In this document: one piece after another, positions 33,035-42,004 of the stretch
How positions within the stretch are numbered: the first letter of the stretch is position 1
Layout: every line of letters begins with the position of its first letter
DNA from: CAWBUW01 sp963792075
Lineage (GTDB): Bacteria; Chloroflexota; Anaerolineae; Anaerolineales; UBA4823
DNA length: 64,000 bases
Direction of reading: 5' to 3'
Assembly: GCA_963792075.1 (NCBI GenBank)
Contig: CAWBUW010000012.1
Span: 2,418,001-2,482,000 of the forward strand
Made by a program: the position numbers and the translations under genes
Notes under the pieces: generated by a model
What the model was told of the DNA's origin: nothing
Database searches by the model: none
What the model saw: only the letters and a program-made list of their open reading frames with translations

Positions 33035-34165
33035 TTATAGATCGATCTGGTAGACGCGGTGTGTTTTGTAAAAATCAATGCCCAGGTCGCGCAGCTCGCG
33101 CTGCATGCGATCATTTTCCACGCCGATTTGGACCAGGTCGGCGTGCTCGAAGCCGCCCGCCAGGATGCTCTTCTGCATTTCGCTGAAGAGGATGGCAGTT
33201 CCCCCGAGCCCCCGGTATTCCTCGACGATGCCTGCGCCATTGACGTTCACCCAACGGGTGCGGCGCATTTCAAGCAGCAAATCCAACCAACCGAAGGGGA
33301 AGAGGCGGCCCTGGGTGCGCTGGAGGGCGGCGGATACGTCCGGATAGGCAAAGAGGTAGCCCACCGGTTCTTCACCCTTGAAGATAATCTTGATCAAGCG
33401 CGGATCGGCAAACCAGAGCAACTGGTTCGCCAGGGTGGCGGTCTCATTTTCGGTGAGGGGTACGTTGCCCTGGGTGCCGGTGAGCGAATGATTATACAAG
33501 TCACGCAGGCGCGGGACGAACCGGCGGAGATCACGGCGTTTCTGGAAATTCGATACCCGCAGGCCGCGGCGTTTTTGGATCAGGGCCGATAATTGGTGGA
33601 TCTTTTCGGGGAAGGGGGCACGGGCATTCAGATAGCCCGAGACGGTTTCGCCCTGGAGGATAAAGCCTGCCGCTTCGATAAGGGCAGGATAATACGGCGG
33701 GTTATACGGCAATCCAAAGGCAGGCCGGTGCTCAAAGCCTTTGACGAGCAGGCCCATGCCGTCCAGCGCGGTGAAGCCTTTGGGGCCGGTGACCTTATTC
33801 AAGCCACGTTGGCGGGCCCAGGCAAACCCGGCGGCGAATAGGGCCTGCGCAGCTTCCGGGTTGTTTTCACATTCGAACAGGTAAAAGAAGGCCGTGTGTT
33901 CCTGGTTGAATGCGTTATAGTTGTGGTTGTCGAGGATGGACAGGCGGCCGATGGGGGGTTCGTGCAGAGCCTCATAGGCCAGGAAAAAAGCAGCCTCCGA
34001 GTGGGCGTAGAAAGGGTTCCGGCGAGGATCGAGAGCCGCTTTGGCTTCCAGGCGTGGCGGCGGCACCCATTGAGGAATGTCTTGATAGATGCGGAAGGGC
34101 AGCTCGAGGAAAGCCCGGGTCTGTTTTTTTTGCCGGAGATCTACGGGGACAATTTGAAAAGTCAT
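33035..34165 (-). CDS. GNAT-like N-acetyltransferase (YghO-like)
   Basis: A 376-residue protein resembling E. coli YghO and related GNAT-fold proteins: an N-terminal half with RAFLELPFRIYQDIPQWVPP and GRLSILDNHNYNAFNQEHTA, GPKGFTALDGMGLLVKGFEH, and a C-terminal GNAT-like part with NGAGIVEEYRGLGGTAILFS, where RGLGG matches the acetyl-CoA loop. Substrate is unknown. It is last in a minus-strand operon, starting six bases after the stop of an MFS transporter, and is followed by copy 10. Confidence 0.8.
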   Translation of the reverse strand: MTFQIVPVDLRQKKQTRAFLELPFRIYQDIPQWVPPPRLEAKAALDPRRNPFYAHSEAAFFLAYEALHEPPIGRLSILDNHNYNAFNQEHTAFFYLFECENNPEAAQALFAAGFAWARQRGLNKVTGPKGFTALDGMGLLVKGFEHRPAFGLPYNPPYYPALIEAAGFILQGETVSGYLNARAPFPEKIHQLSALIQKRRGLRVSNFQKRRDLRRFVPRLRDLYNHSLTGTQGNVPLTENETATLANQLLWFADPRLIKIIFKGEEPVGYLFAYPDVSAALQRTQGRLFPFGWLDLLLEMRRTRWVNVNGAGIVEEYRGLGGTAILFSEMQKSILAGGFEHADLVQIGVENDRMQRELRDLGIDFYKTHRVYQIDL

Positions 34166-34171
34166 TTTTGA

Positions 34172-35485
34172 TCACACCGAGCCAGCCGGGGTTTGCCCGG
34201 CGGCTGTCAAATCCTGCATGGCACGCTGATAAAGCTCCTGGTGCATGGCGCGGATGTCCGGTTCGATGCGCAGAGCAGCCAGAACGAAGAACAGCGCGCA
34301 AAACACCCAGGTGATCGTGCAGATGATGAGGAAGGCTATTTTTAACGAAAAAGCGTATGCAATCACACCTACCAGCAAAGGAGCCACCGCCGAGCCGATG
34401 GATTCGATAAAGGATTGGACGGCCATAGCGGTGCTGCGTACTTCCGGCAGGGTGATGTCATAGAGCGTGGAAGTGGCATTCGGTGAAGCCAGCGGGATGC
34501 AGAGGGCGGTCAGGCTGAGCATGACCAGGAACAAGGTGGTCTGCTCGTCTGGGATGGAGAGCGTGATCACCAATAAAATAGCGCCCAATACAACGCCTGT
34601 CGTAGCCACGATCAGGCGGCCACGCGGGGTGCGCTTGAACAGGAAGTCGCCGATGGCGCCGCCCAGGGGGTACCCGGCAGCCAAGACGAGTACTGCGACC
34701 ACCATGGTGATCATGACCATGTTGGTTGAATAGCGCCGTTCGGTTTCAAGATACACGAAGAACCAATAGGTGATGGCATTCCAGGGAAACACACCAAAGA
34801 ACCCTTGCAGGAAGAGGAAGATCAAGCTGGGCTTGCGCAGCAAAGCCCTGGCAGTAGACCATTCAAAACGATAGACGCCGATCTGCTCCTGGCCTGCCAT
34901 TTCGGGCTCTGCCTGGCCACGCGGCGGGTCTTTAAGGAAAGTAAACAGCAGCACAGAGAGCAGGATCCCCAAACCACCCGTGATCAAGAATACGTTGCGC
35001 CAACCCAGCGCGCCGCCCAAGGTCAGGCCGGCGATGGTTCCAATAAGGTATCCCAGGGGTGACGTGATTTGCAGCAGCCCGTAAATTTTGCCGCGCACCT
35101 GAGGGGGGAATAGATCTGAGGTCAGGCTGTACAGCCCCGGGTAACTGGAGTCGTCGATGCCGGTGGAAGAGCGGGTGATCAGGAAGCTCGAAAAGGTAGG
35201 GGCGAGGGCGTTCAACCAGGTGGTCGAGCCCCAGATGAAGGCCGCCAGGGCGAGCAGCTTGCTGCGGCTGAAACGGTCAGAGGCGTAACCCCACAGGGGG
35301 TAAAAAATTGCCCCGACGATCAGGGCGCCGGTAGAGACGGCGCCCATTTGCGCCGTATTGATCTTAAAAGTCTCCATGATGGAAGTGGTGAGCGGGCCAA
35401 TGAGGAGCTTGTCGGTCTGGTGCAGCAGCATGAACAAGAAGAACAAAGTTACTATTCCACCCGTGTTCGCCTGGCTTTTTTTCAT
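34172..35485 (-). CDS. MFS transporter
   Basis: A 437-residue permease with about twelve hydrophobic segments. The motif A region between helices 2 and 3 reads GYASDRFSRSKLLA and matches the G-x-x-x-D-R pattern of the major facilitator superfamily; a second copy-like loop GGAIGDFLFKRTPRGR lies between helices 8 and 9. The substrate is not evident. Its start overlaps the stop of the deacetylase gene by four bases (35482-35485), so they are co-translated, and a GNAT gene follows, suggesting import or export of an amino-sugar-like or acylated compound. Confidence 0.88.
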   Translation of the reverse strand: MKKSQANTGGIVTLFFLFMLLHQTDKLLIGPLTTSIMETFKINTAQMGAVSTGALIVGAIFYPLWGYASDRFSRSKLLALAAFIWGSTTWLNALAPTFSSFLITRSSTGIDDSSYPGLYSLTSDLFPPQVRGKIYGLLQITSPLGYLIGTIAGLTLGGALGWRNVFLITGGLGILLSVLLFTFLKDPPRGQAEPEMAGQEQIGVYRFEWSTARALLRKPSLIFLFLQGFFGVFPWNAITYWFFVYLETERRYSTNMVMITMVVAVLVLAAGYPLGGAIGDFLFKRTPRGRLIVATTGVVLGAILLVITLSIPDEQTTLFLVMLSLTALCIPLASPNATSTLYDITLPEVRSTAMAVQSFIESIGSAVAPLLVGVIAYAFSLKIAFLIICTITWVFCALFFVLAALRIEPDIRAMHQELYQRAMQDLTAAGQTPAGSV

Positions 35486-36285
35486 GACGCCTCCGTAACA
35501 GTCAGCATGTTTTCGATCAGGGGATGGTAACGGGCGTAACGGAATGCCTCCGCATACTGCACACCCACGCGGGCGCCGGTAGCGGCAGCTTCGCTTTGTA
35601 TAGCCATCTGGAATGCGACCAGGGGATCTGCCGCCGCCGGCCCCAAGATGGCTTCCAAATCCAGGCCGGCGTACCTGGCCTGCTTGAACAATTCTTCCAC
35701 TAAAAATGTGATCTGGGTCTGGTGCGCAGCCAGTGCCGCCAGCTTAAGTGACAACGTCTCGGTAATATCCACAAACTTGTTCTGCGTCTTTGGCGCACCC
35801 GCATAAAAATATTTTTCGGTGACGAAGTGTGGCTGCAAGCCTGCCTGGATGTGTTCAGGGTGAACCAGGGGCAGATGCGCGTAGCTCAAGGCTTCGGCAG
35901 CGGCCCAGGCAACCGCGCGGTGGTCGGGATGGACCTCCTGGAATGCCTGCACGTCTTCTGCAATGACCGCCTCCGGGCGGAGCTGGCGGAGGACGCGGAT
36001 GAACTGTTCGCGCAGTTGTCCCGGAGGCAGGCGGTCCAGCTCCATATCCGGATGGCCAAGCAGGATGGGCGGTTCTGCGCCCAATACAGCGGCGGCCTGC
36101 CGGGCTTCTCCGGCGCGCAATTGGGCCAGCGAGCTGCTGTCCTGCACAAACGAGCCACAGCGCCCATCGGTGGCGGTGACGATGACCACTTTCCAACCTT
36201 CCTGGATCCTGCGCGCCAGGGTGCCTCCCGCAAAAAACTCGGCGTCATCAGGATGAGGGGCAAAAACGAGCAGGGTCTTGGTCAT
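35482..36285 (-). CDS. PIG-L/LmbE family deacetylase
   Basis: A 267-residue zinc hydrolase of the LmbE family. FAPHPDDAEFFAGG (H11, D13, D14) is the metal-binding signature, followed by VVIVTATDGRCGS and the second histidine pair EVHPDHRAVAWAAAEAL. Relatives remove N-acetyl groups from GlcNAc derivatives (GPI precursor, mycothiol and bacillithiol synthesis, chitobiose). AAGGATTTTATAGT precedes the ATG. Placed between two MFS transporters and followed by a GNAT enzyme, it fits a pathway that handles an acetylated amino sugar. Confidence 0.9.
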   Translation of the reverse strand: MTKTLLVFAPHPDDAEFFAGGTLARRIQEGWKVVIVTATDGRCGSFVQDSSSLAQLRAGEARQAAAVLGAEPPILLGHPDMELDRLPPGQLREQFIRVLRQLRPEAVIAEDVQAFQEVHPDHRAVAWAAAEALSYAHLPLVHPEHIQAGLQPHFVTEKYFYAGAPKTQNKFVDITETLSLKLAALAAHQTQITFLVEELFKQARYAGLDLEAILGPAAADPLVAFQMAIQSEAAATGARVGVQYAEAFRYARYHPLIENMLTVTEAS

Positions 36286-36299
36286 ACTATAAAATCCTT

Positions 36300-37586
36300 T
36301 TATAAGCTTGGGGATACCTCAGGCGGTTCGTCGCGGATGGTCTGGTGGAGGCGGGCCTGGCCGCGCCACATCCATAAGAATAGAAACACGCTGGTGAAGC
36401 CAACGATGCCCCCGCCGATCCAGATTGCCTGGGGTCTGATCCAGTCATTGAGCAGGCCACCCAACACAGGGCCAGTGCCGCCGGCAACTCCCCAGGTGAG
36501 TCCGTACAAGCTCATGTAACGCCCGCGTTTTTCCGGAGGCGCCAGGTTTGCCGTGTAAGTGCTCGATGTGGGCATCAAGACCAATTCGCCAATGGTCATG
36601 ACCACCATGCACAGCCAGAAAGCCCAAAACTGTGTGGCCAGTGCAATTCCGGAAGTGGCGATGGCGTAGAATAAAGCGCCCACGGTCATGACGGGCAGCA
36701 AGTTGAAACGCTTGGTGATGCTGGTGACCAGGATTTGAAGGGTGACGACCATGATGGCATTGGTAGCCGCGATGAGACCATATTGGTTTTCAAGAATATG
36801 GTAATTCTCTTTCGCATAGACGCCCAAAAGAACCCAAATCAAATTGGCGCAGATCTGGACGAGGGAAAAGACGGCCAGGAATCTGATAAAGGAACGGTCA
36901 CGGAAAATGGCAGCGTATCCCCCCAGGGGCTCGCGAGCCGGGGGACGAACTCCCTCCTGGTGAGCCGCGGCTTTGGCCGGCAAGGTTTCCTTGGCGAAAA
37001 TGAATAAAAGCAGGCTGTAAATCGAGAGACCGCTGGCGGCAAAGAAGAAGGCCAGATTGTAAGAGGAGATGGCAATCAGTCCGCCAATGGCGGGGCCCAC
37101 GGCGATGCCAAGATTGTTGGCCATGCGCAGCAGCGCATAGGCGTCGGCGCGTTTTGCCGGTGGCACCAGGTCTGCCATCATCGCATCGCCGCCGATGCGA
37201 TAAAGCGGGGTGACGGCTCCGGTCAAGGCCATCAGGCCCGCAAAGGCAGGGAAAGTCTGCGCCTGGCTGAGAAGCAGGTAGGTGATCCCATGACTGAGCA
37301 GGCCAAGGATCATGATCCATTTACGCCCTAACCGATCTACCAGCGGACCGGTGGTAAAACCGGAAAGCAGAGTCATGCCGGCAGCGATGGTCATCAAGAT
37401 TGTGATTTGGGAGAGGGGCAGCTTCAAACGACTGCTGACATAGATCATCAGGAAAGGCCAGATCATACTGGTACCAATTGTGCTGATCAGCATCCCAAAG
37501 AACATCAACCAGAATTGACCGGGGTAGCGGTGAATGAGCGCCTGTAATTTCGATAGAAAGGGGGGGGATTGAGTGGTGGTATTCAT
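36300..37586 (-). CDS. MFS transporter, first gene of the deacetylase operon
   Basis: A 428-residue twelve-helix major facilitator protein. Motif A reads GPLVDRLGRKWIMILG between helices 2 and 3, the classic G-x-x-x-D-R-x-G-R-K form of drug/H+ antiporters. ANLGIAVGPAIGG fits motif C. It is a different subfamily from the MFS protein at 34172. Start at the ATG 37586; the deacetylase follows 14 bases after the stop. No promoter box was found that I trust. Confidence 0.88.
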   Translation of the reverse strand: MNTTTQSPPFLSKLQALIHRYPGQFWLMFFGMLISTIGTSMIWPFLMIYVSSRLKLPLSQITILMTIAAGMTLLSGFTTGPLVDRLGRKWIMILGLLSHGITYLLLSQAQTFPAFAGLMALTGAVTPLYRIGGDAMMADLVPPAKRADAYALLRMANNLGIAVGPAIGGLIAISSYNLAFFFAASGLSIYSLLLFIFAKETLPAKAAAHQEGVRPPAREPLGGYAAIFRDRSFIRFLAVFSLVQICANLIWVLLGVYAKENYHILENQYGLIAATNAIMVVTLQILVTSITKRFNLLPVMTVGALFYAIATSGIALATQFWAFWLCMVVMTIGELVLMPTSSTYTANLAPPEKRGRYMSLYGLTWGVAGGTGPVLGGLLNDWIRPQAIWIGGGIVGFTSVFLFLWMWRGQARLHQTIRDEPPEVSPSL

Positions 37587-37627
37587 AAAAAAGCAAGTAT
37601 ATCATGTATATATAAGCGAGGAAGAGA

Positions 37628-37666
37628 ATATAAGTAGGGTGGCGCTCAGCGCCACCCTACTTATAT
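37628..37666. repeat. 39-nt palindrome (copy 11)
   Basis: Perfect arms of 18-19 bases (ATATAAGTAGGGTGGCGC) around GC-tca-GC. It stands upstream of the MFS gene and downstream of the FecR/DUF5666 gene (both minus strand), 18 bases from a T-run terminator. Confidence 0.88.
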
Positions 37667-37683
37667 GTAAATATTTCCTTGGG

Positions 37684-37729
37684 AAAGCCTGTGCTGCGCC
37701 TCAATCCTCTGAGCGCAGCACAGGCTTTT
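37684..37729. terminator. bidirectional intrinsic terminator
   Basis: AAAGCCTGTGCTGCGC (37684-37699) and GCGCAGCACAGGCTTT (37713-37728) form a perfect 16-bp stem with a 13-base loop. TTTT ends the stem on the plus strand and TTT on the minus strand. It lies 17 bases after the end of the FecR/DUF5666 gene and is the only long intergenic hairpin here with classical terminator form. Confidence 0.8.
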
Positions 37730-37745
37730 AACAGTTAGCAATATT

Positions 37746-40103
37746 CTACGGGCATGGCCCGAGTTTATCCCCATGCCCCAGGTGGGCTGGCACAGCCGGT
37801 TGTGCAACCGTAATCTCATGCGGGTTTTTGCCATTCGGCTTATGGCAGATCAACACTTTTTCACCTGTCTCAGCTACCGGCGTTTCTTCGGGTTGGTACA
37901 GGACGATGATGGTGGTCACCTGGAAAGTCCCATCCTTGTTGAAGCAGATGGTAATCTGCACGATGCTTCCCGCCGTAACATTGTCCAACACGAGGCTATC
38001 TAACTCATTTTCGTTGTCGTCGCCTTCGTGGTCATCGTCATCCCCTTCATGGTCCTCGCCATCTTTTTCGCCATCGCCGCCAGCACTCGTAAGGTCGTCG
38101 CTCACCTGTAAAGCCGGCCAGCCTTCCAGTTGGAGCTCTCCACCGGCCACGCCAACGACCGTGACTACGATCGTCTGGCAGCCCTCTTCCCATGCGTATC
38201 CGTCCACGGGATCAATACGCACAACGTGGAATGTACCGTCTGGCATCAGGGTCATTTCAACTCGCACCAACATGCCGATGGTGATGGAGCTGTCAATTTC
38301 CGTTTCCGCATCCACGTTCAGCGTCATTCCACCTACCACCCAGGGAGCCATGCTGAATACCCGGCCGATCAAGACTGTCGTCAAAGGTTGATCATAACGC
38401 GTGACCTCAAACGCGACCCAGGTGCCATCCTCCATGATCTGGCCTTCGACATGCACCAGGTCACCGGTCCTTAGACCGTCATCGATCGCTGTCCAATCGC
38501 GGGTCTCAAAAGCAATTCCCGCCACTACCCAGGGCGACATATTTTGGATCTTACCCTGGAATTCAAAACTGCTGGTCTCATCCAATTCGCGCTGGATCGA
38601 GCTTGCCTGCCAGGTGCCATCTTCCAGAATCCATCCCTGCACCCGCACCAGGTCGCCCGCGGCCAATCCGGACTCGATCACTGTTTCAGCGTTGACTGCA
38701 ATTTGCACGTCGAGTACTACCCACTGAGTATCGCCGATCTGCTGCACTACGCCTGTAAAATCGAACGGCAAACCCGGTTGGTCTTCCATGCGGCGGATTG
38801 TCGTCGCCTGCAGTGTGCCATCAGGCTGCACGGTCCCCTCCACCTGCACCAGGTCGCCCACAACGATGCCCTCGTCCGTTTCGGTTGCCTCGGTGACTGC
38901 GATTGCCTGGTTGTTAACCGTCCAAGTCGAATCCTGGATCGCGCCAACCGTGCCGGTCAACGAAAAAGTATTGTCCGGGGTATGCCGTACCAGGACAATT
39001 AAGTCGACTACGCTGGTCTGGTCTGCTAATAAATGACCTTCAAAGAAAACAATATCACCTACCTGAGGAGCGCCCATTACAAGCGTAGAGGTCTGCGTCG
39101 CAAGGGTCTGTCCGGCAATCACCCAGGAACTGCCAATATAGGCCACTTCGCCCGTACCGGTGAAGAAGTTCATGGGGGGTTCTGGCTCAGCTTCCAGGGC
39201 TACGGTAGTCATCTGCCCGGCAATCACCATGACAGAGCTAGTAAGCCCCGACATTTCAACCGTGCCTTCGGACACAAACAAGAAGGTCTGGGCCTCAGTA
39301 ACGCGCACATGGAACTCAGTGCCGTGTGCAGCCGCGCTGCCGGAGGCCGTTTGCACCAGATAGCGTGATCCTTCTGCTTTCACTTTGGCTACGTCGTGAT
39401 CGCTCTCGCCGGCCACTTGCACCAGCACGATATCACGCCCCGCCCGCCCCGGATTGGCGTTCAAAGTATCAATTGCCAGCTCACTGTTCGGGCTAAGGAA
39501 GGCCGAGCTGCCATCCTTGAAAAGCAGCGCCGCGCTGGAGAGCTCTCCTGTGCGCACATGCGCGCTCACTTCGAGGGTGTCGCCAGGCTGGGCAGCCTGC
39601 CAAGTTTCGCCGTTCTGGATTTCAACCAGCCCGTGCAAGTTCACCAACAGAGCCTGTTGGGGCGATATTTTCTTGGTCGAGGCTAACTTTGCATCGATAT
39701 TCTTGATATCCACCTGAGAATACCGGGTATTACCTGAGAAAACCGCCTGCCGGACGGTTCGTACGAGCGAGCTCAGGCCAATCGCCACTGCGATGACGAA
39801 AACCAGCGTCATCGCTCCGGCAGAAAGAAGCGCCGGCAGCCGCCAGCCTTTAAGCCAGGCTGGGGGTTGGTATTTTTGACTGTTCATTTCCATCTCCTTA
39901 TTATGGTAGGCAATAAGCACTTGTTTCCGTTGCGCTTCCACCTGTTTGGGATCTTGTTCAGACCATTCAATAGAGCGCAGACGCTCCGCCAGTGCCAATA
40001 AAGCGCTCTCATCCTCTGGCATACTCTGCTGCACGTCTGCCAGCGATTTACCCAATTCCAGGCTTTCTAAGCCCGCTTGCAAACGATCTTCCTGCTCATC
40101 CAT
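37746..40103 (-). CDS. FecR-domain membrane protein with repeated DUF5666 domains
   Basis: A roughly 785-residue protein, probably the anti-sigma partner of the adjacent sigma factor. A helical cytoplasmic N-terminus of about 85 residues is followed by one transmembrane helix (LLSAGAMTLVFVIAVAIGL), a FecR-like domain (EIQNGETWQAAQPGDTLEVS, ASGSAAAHGTEFHVRVTEAQ), then about five tandem DUF5666 beta-barrel repeats (each GDLVQVEG..PDGTLQAT-like), an acidic Asp/His stretch (EDHEGDDDDHEGDDNENE), and a C-terminal CHKPNGKNPHEITV..HLGHGDKLGPC motif. Start is ATG 40103 (GAGG upstream), overlapping the sigma gene by eight bases. Confidence 0.85.
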   Translation of the reverse strand: MDEQEDRLQAGLESLELGKSLADVQQSMPEDESALLALAERLRSIEWSEQDPKQVEAQRKQVLIAYHNKEMEMNSQKYQPPAWLKGWRLPALLSAGAMTLVFVIAVAIGLSSLVRTVRQAVFSGNTRYSQVDIKNIDAKLASTKKISPQQALLVNLHGLVEIQNGETWQAAQPGDTLEVSAHVRTGELSSAALLFKDGSSAFLSPNSELAIDTLNANPGRAGRDIVLVQVAGESDHDVAKVKAEGSRYLVQTASGSAAAHGTEFHVRVTEAQTFLFVSEGTVEMSGLTSSVMVIAGQMTTVALEAEPEPPMNFFTGTGEVAYIGSSWVIAGQTLATQTSTLVMGAPQVGDIVFFEGHLLADQTSVVDLIVLVRHTPDNTFSLTGTVGAIQDSTWTVNNQAIAVTEATETDEGIVVGDLVQVEGTVQPDGTLQATTIRRMEDQPGLPFDFTGVVQQIGDTQWVVLDVQIAVNAETVIESGLAAGDLVRVQGWILEDGTWQASSIQRELDETSSFEFQGKIQNMSPWVVAGIAFETRDWTAIDDGLRTGDLVHVEGQIMEDGTWVAFEVTRYDQPLTTVLIGRVFSMAPWVVGGMTLNVDAETEIDSSITIGMLVRVEMTLMPDGTFHVVRIDPVDGYAWEEGCQTIVVTVVGVAGGELQLEGWPALQVSDDLTSAGGDGEKDGEDHEGDDDDHEGDDNENELDSLVLDNVTAGSIVQITICFNKDGTFQVTTIIVLYQPEETPVAETGEKVLICHKPNGKNPHEITVAQPAVPAHLGHGDKLGPCP

Positions 40104-40740
40104 CTTGAACCTCATTTCCAGCAACTTCCAAAACCGCTCGCAGTTTCTTCAAACCGCGATGCTGGGTTACTTTTACCACCGCCAGTGTCTTCCCCAGTAC
40201 CTGCGCCACCTCTTGCAGAGGCATCCCGATCAAGAAACGTAAGATAAGAACGTCTTGCTGCTCTGTATTTAGCTCGTGCAGCGCGCCCTGGATCTGCTCA
40301 AAGAGCAGCCGCTGTTCGACTGTCTGCACCAGGCTGCCGTGCTCCTCGGACAGGAGTTCGGCCTGTTCCAGGTTCAGATCCTGCCGCCGGTTTTCTTTCC
40401 GGTAATAGTCCACCAACAAATTGTGCGCAATGCGATACAACCAGGCCTGAATAGCGCTTTCTGGCGCTGTCCCAGCCGGCACATGATACTGGTGCAAATT
40501 GGCGATCATGCGTACGAAAACCTCGGCGGTCAGATCTTCAGCCACTTGTTTTTCAGAGGAGCGCGCCCAGAGATAACGAAAAATCCGCTCGTGATAGCGG
40601 TCATAAATCTCGCTAATCGCCTCGGCGCTTGACCGCATACCGACCTGCCGGTTTTGGGCGCGCCTGACCAGTTCGGCATCACTTGCGCGCTGCAAAAGGT
40701 CTACACTCCAAACAGGTTTCTCCCAATTTATTGATTGCAC
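40096..40740 (-). CDS. ECF-type RNA polymerase sigma factor
   Basis: A 214-residue sigma-70 family protein with region 2 (AISEIYDRYHERIFRYLWAR, AEDLTAEVFVRMI, AIQAWLYRIAHNLLVDYYRK) and region 4 (ALHELNTEQQDVLILRFLIG, LQEVAQVLGKTLAVVKVTQH), lacking region 3, thus the extracytoplasmic-function class. GTG start at 40740 with AGGGAG before it. The next gene encodes a FecR-like transmembrane protein that probably holds it inactive until a signal outside the membrane is sensed. Confidence 0.92.
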   Translation of the reverse strand: MQSINWEKPVWSVDLLQRASDAELVRRAQNRQVGMRSSAEAISEIYDRYHERIFRYLWARSSEKQVAEDLTAEVFVRMIANLHQYHVPAGTAPESAIQAWLYRIAHNLLVDYYRKENRRQDLNLEQAELLSEEHGSLVQTVEQRLLFEQIQGALHELNTEQQDVLILRFLIGMPLQEVAQVLGKTLAVVKVTQHRGLKKLRAVLEVAGNEVQDG

Positions 40741-40822
40741 ACTTCGCTCCCTACAGTAGAGAAGGTACTCTAAATACTAAAACGAAGCGGGTTACAAAAG
40801 GATACCTTTTCATGAAGAAATA

Positions 40823-40869
40823 ACAAAACTGCAAGCTGTGGCGTGAAGCGCCACAGCTTGCAGTTTTGT
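40823..40869. repeat. 47-nt palindrome (copy 12)
   Basis: Perfect 21-bp arms (ACAAAACTGCAAGCTGTGGCG) plus a wobble pair close on G(T)-gaa-GC. It lies between the lipoprotein gene and the sigma gene, both on the minus strand. Confidence 0.9.
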
Positions 40870-40888
40870 ATCAGTCGATGAAGAGCAA

Positions 40889-42004
40889 CTACCAGGAGAA
40901 TGGCACAAATCCCAGGATGGTTTCTGGGAATGTGTCCGTAGCGATCAAGAAACCGCGGCCCGCGAGGATGGCAATGCCTTCCCAATTGCGCGCCGCATCA
41001 TCGCCAGGTAAAACGAGCTGGATGGGCGGCGTATCTACGAGCGAAATACTGTCTGGGCCGATTTGAAACTGAAGCAGGCGTTCCACTTCAGTATAGCGGA
41101 CATGGGTTTTACCCTCTCCATATTTTTGCGCCAGAGGATCTTTCCATCGCGATTCCAAAGGTTTGAGCTTGAGCACGTCGCCAGGGAAGAGGTAATTGAT
41201 TGCCCAAAATCTGCCTTGTGGGTCGGGCGGAGTGGCGTCTGTGATGCGATATTCAATGTTGGGGAACGGCCAGTCGCCTTGCGCCTGCAAACGAAGGTCA
41301 AAGATTTTGGCCTGTGGAGCCGGGTTGATATTCTGGCCGTTGGCTTCATACAGGCCGATCACTTGATCCTGATAGACCAGGCAGGATTCATAAGAGAAGT
41401 TTGCCAGAGAGGTTTGCGTGGGAATTTCAACCAGGCTGTCAGGGTCCAGGCGGATGGATGGGATATCCTGATTGCCTCTTTGCATGCTGCCTGAGACCAG
41501 GTAGCCCAGCATCTGGTCGGGTTTGGATTCAATGCTCAAATAAACAGTATCCTGGTTAAAGGTGATACACTCAAATCCTTCAAACCCTTTTATTTTTCCG
41601 GAGATGCCCTGGTCATCGAAAGGAATTTCTACGGGTTTAAGCGCCTGGGTAGATTTTCCATCTAACACTGCCAGGATCTCCGCTTTGGGCAGGGCGAAGA
41701 CAGCCCCTTCATCCTGGCTGCCGAACTTACCGGGATACTGAGGTAAGAGGATCAACCAGTCGCCATACCAGGACATCCCGGACAGCTCAGCTTTCCGGCT
41801 GGAGATTGGGCCAGCCAACGGAATCTCCTGCACAGTAGTTTCCAATGCCGGATTGGCCGGGGCGGATGTCTCTTCAGGGCGTGGGGTCAGGTTGTTGGCT
41901 GGTTCAGGCGTAGCTGTACAGGCAGCCAACCCAAGGCTGGCGATCAGCAGAAGGCTGATCGCCAGCGCACATGACCATAAGGATTTCCGAAGACCGGGAG
42001 GCAT
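40889..42004 (-). CDS. lipoprotein of unknown function, possible beta-propeller
   Basis: A 371-residue lipoprotein: signal peptide ending LGLAACTAT (lipobox cysteine near residue 29) and a short Pro/Glu linker. The rest is beta-rich, with regularly spaced segments such as SGMSWYGDWLILLPQYPG, FEGFECITFNQDTVYLSIES and NWEGIAILAGRGFLIATDTF, like the blades of SdiA-regulated or esterase-like phytase propellers. That fold call is weak and no catalytic residues are assigned. The start shares one base with the stop of the SPFH gene (TAATG), so the two are co-translated. Confidence 0.7.
   Translation of the reverse strand: MPPGLRKSLWSCALAISLLLIASLGLAACTATPEPANNLTPRPEETSAPANPALETTVQEIPLAGPISSRKAELSGMSWYGDWLILLPQYPGKFGSQDEGAVFALPKAEILAVLDGKSTQALKPVEIPFDDQGISGKIKGFEGFECITFNQDTVYLSIESKPDQMLGYLVSGSMQRGNQDIPSIRLDPDSLVEIPTQTSLANFSYESCLVYQDQVIGLYEANGQNINPAPQAKIFDLRLQAQGDWPFPNIEYRITDATPPDPQGRFWAINYLFPGDVLKLKPLESRWKDPLAQKYGEGKTHVRYTEVERLLQFQIGPDSISLVDTPPIQLVLPGDDAARNWEGIAILAGRGFLIATDTFPETILGFVPFSW

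Noticed and set aside
6676..40869. The palindromes as ordinary Rho-independent terminators
   Set aside because: T-runs are missing at all of them and some lie inside operons. Only 37684-37729 and the pyr attenuator have terminator form.
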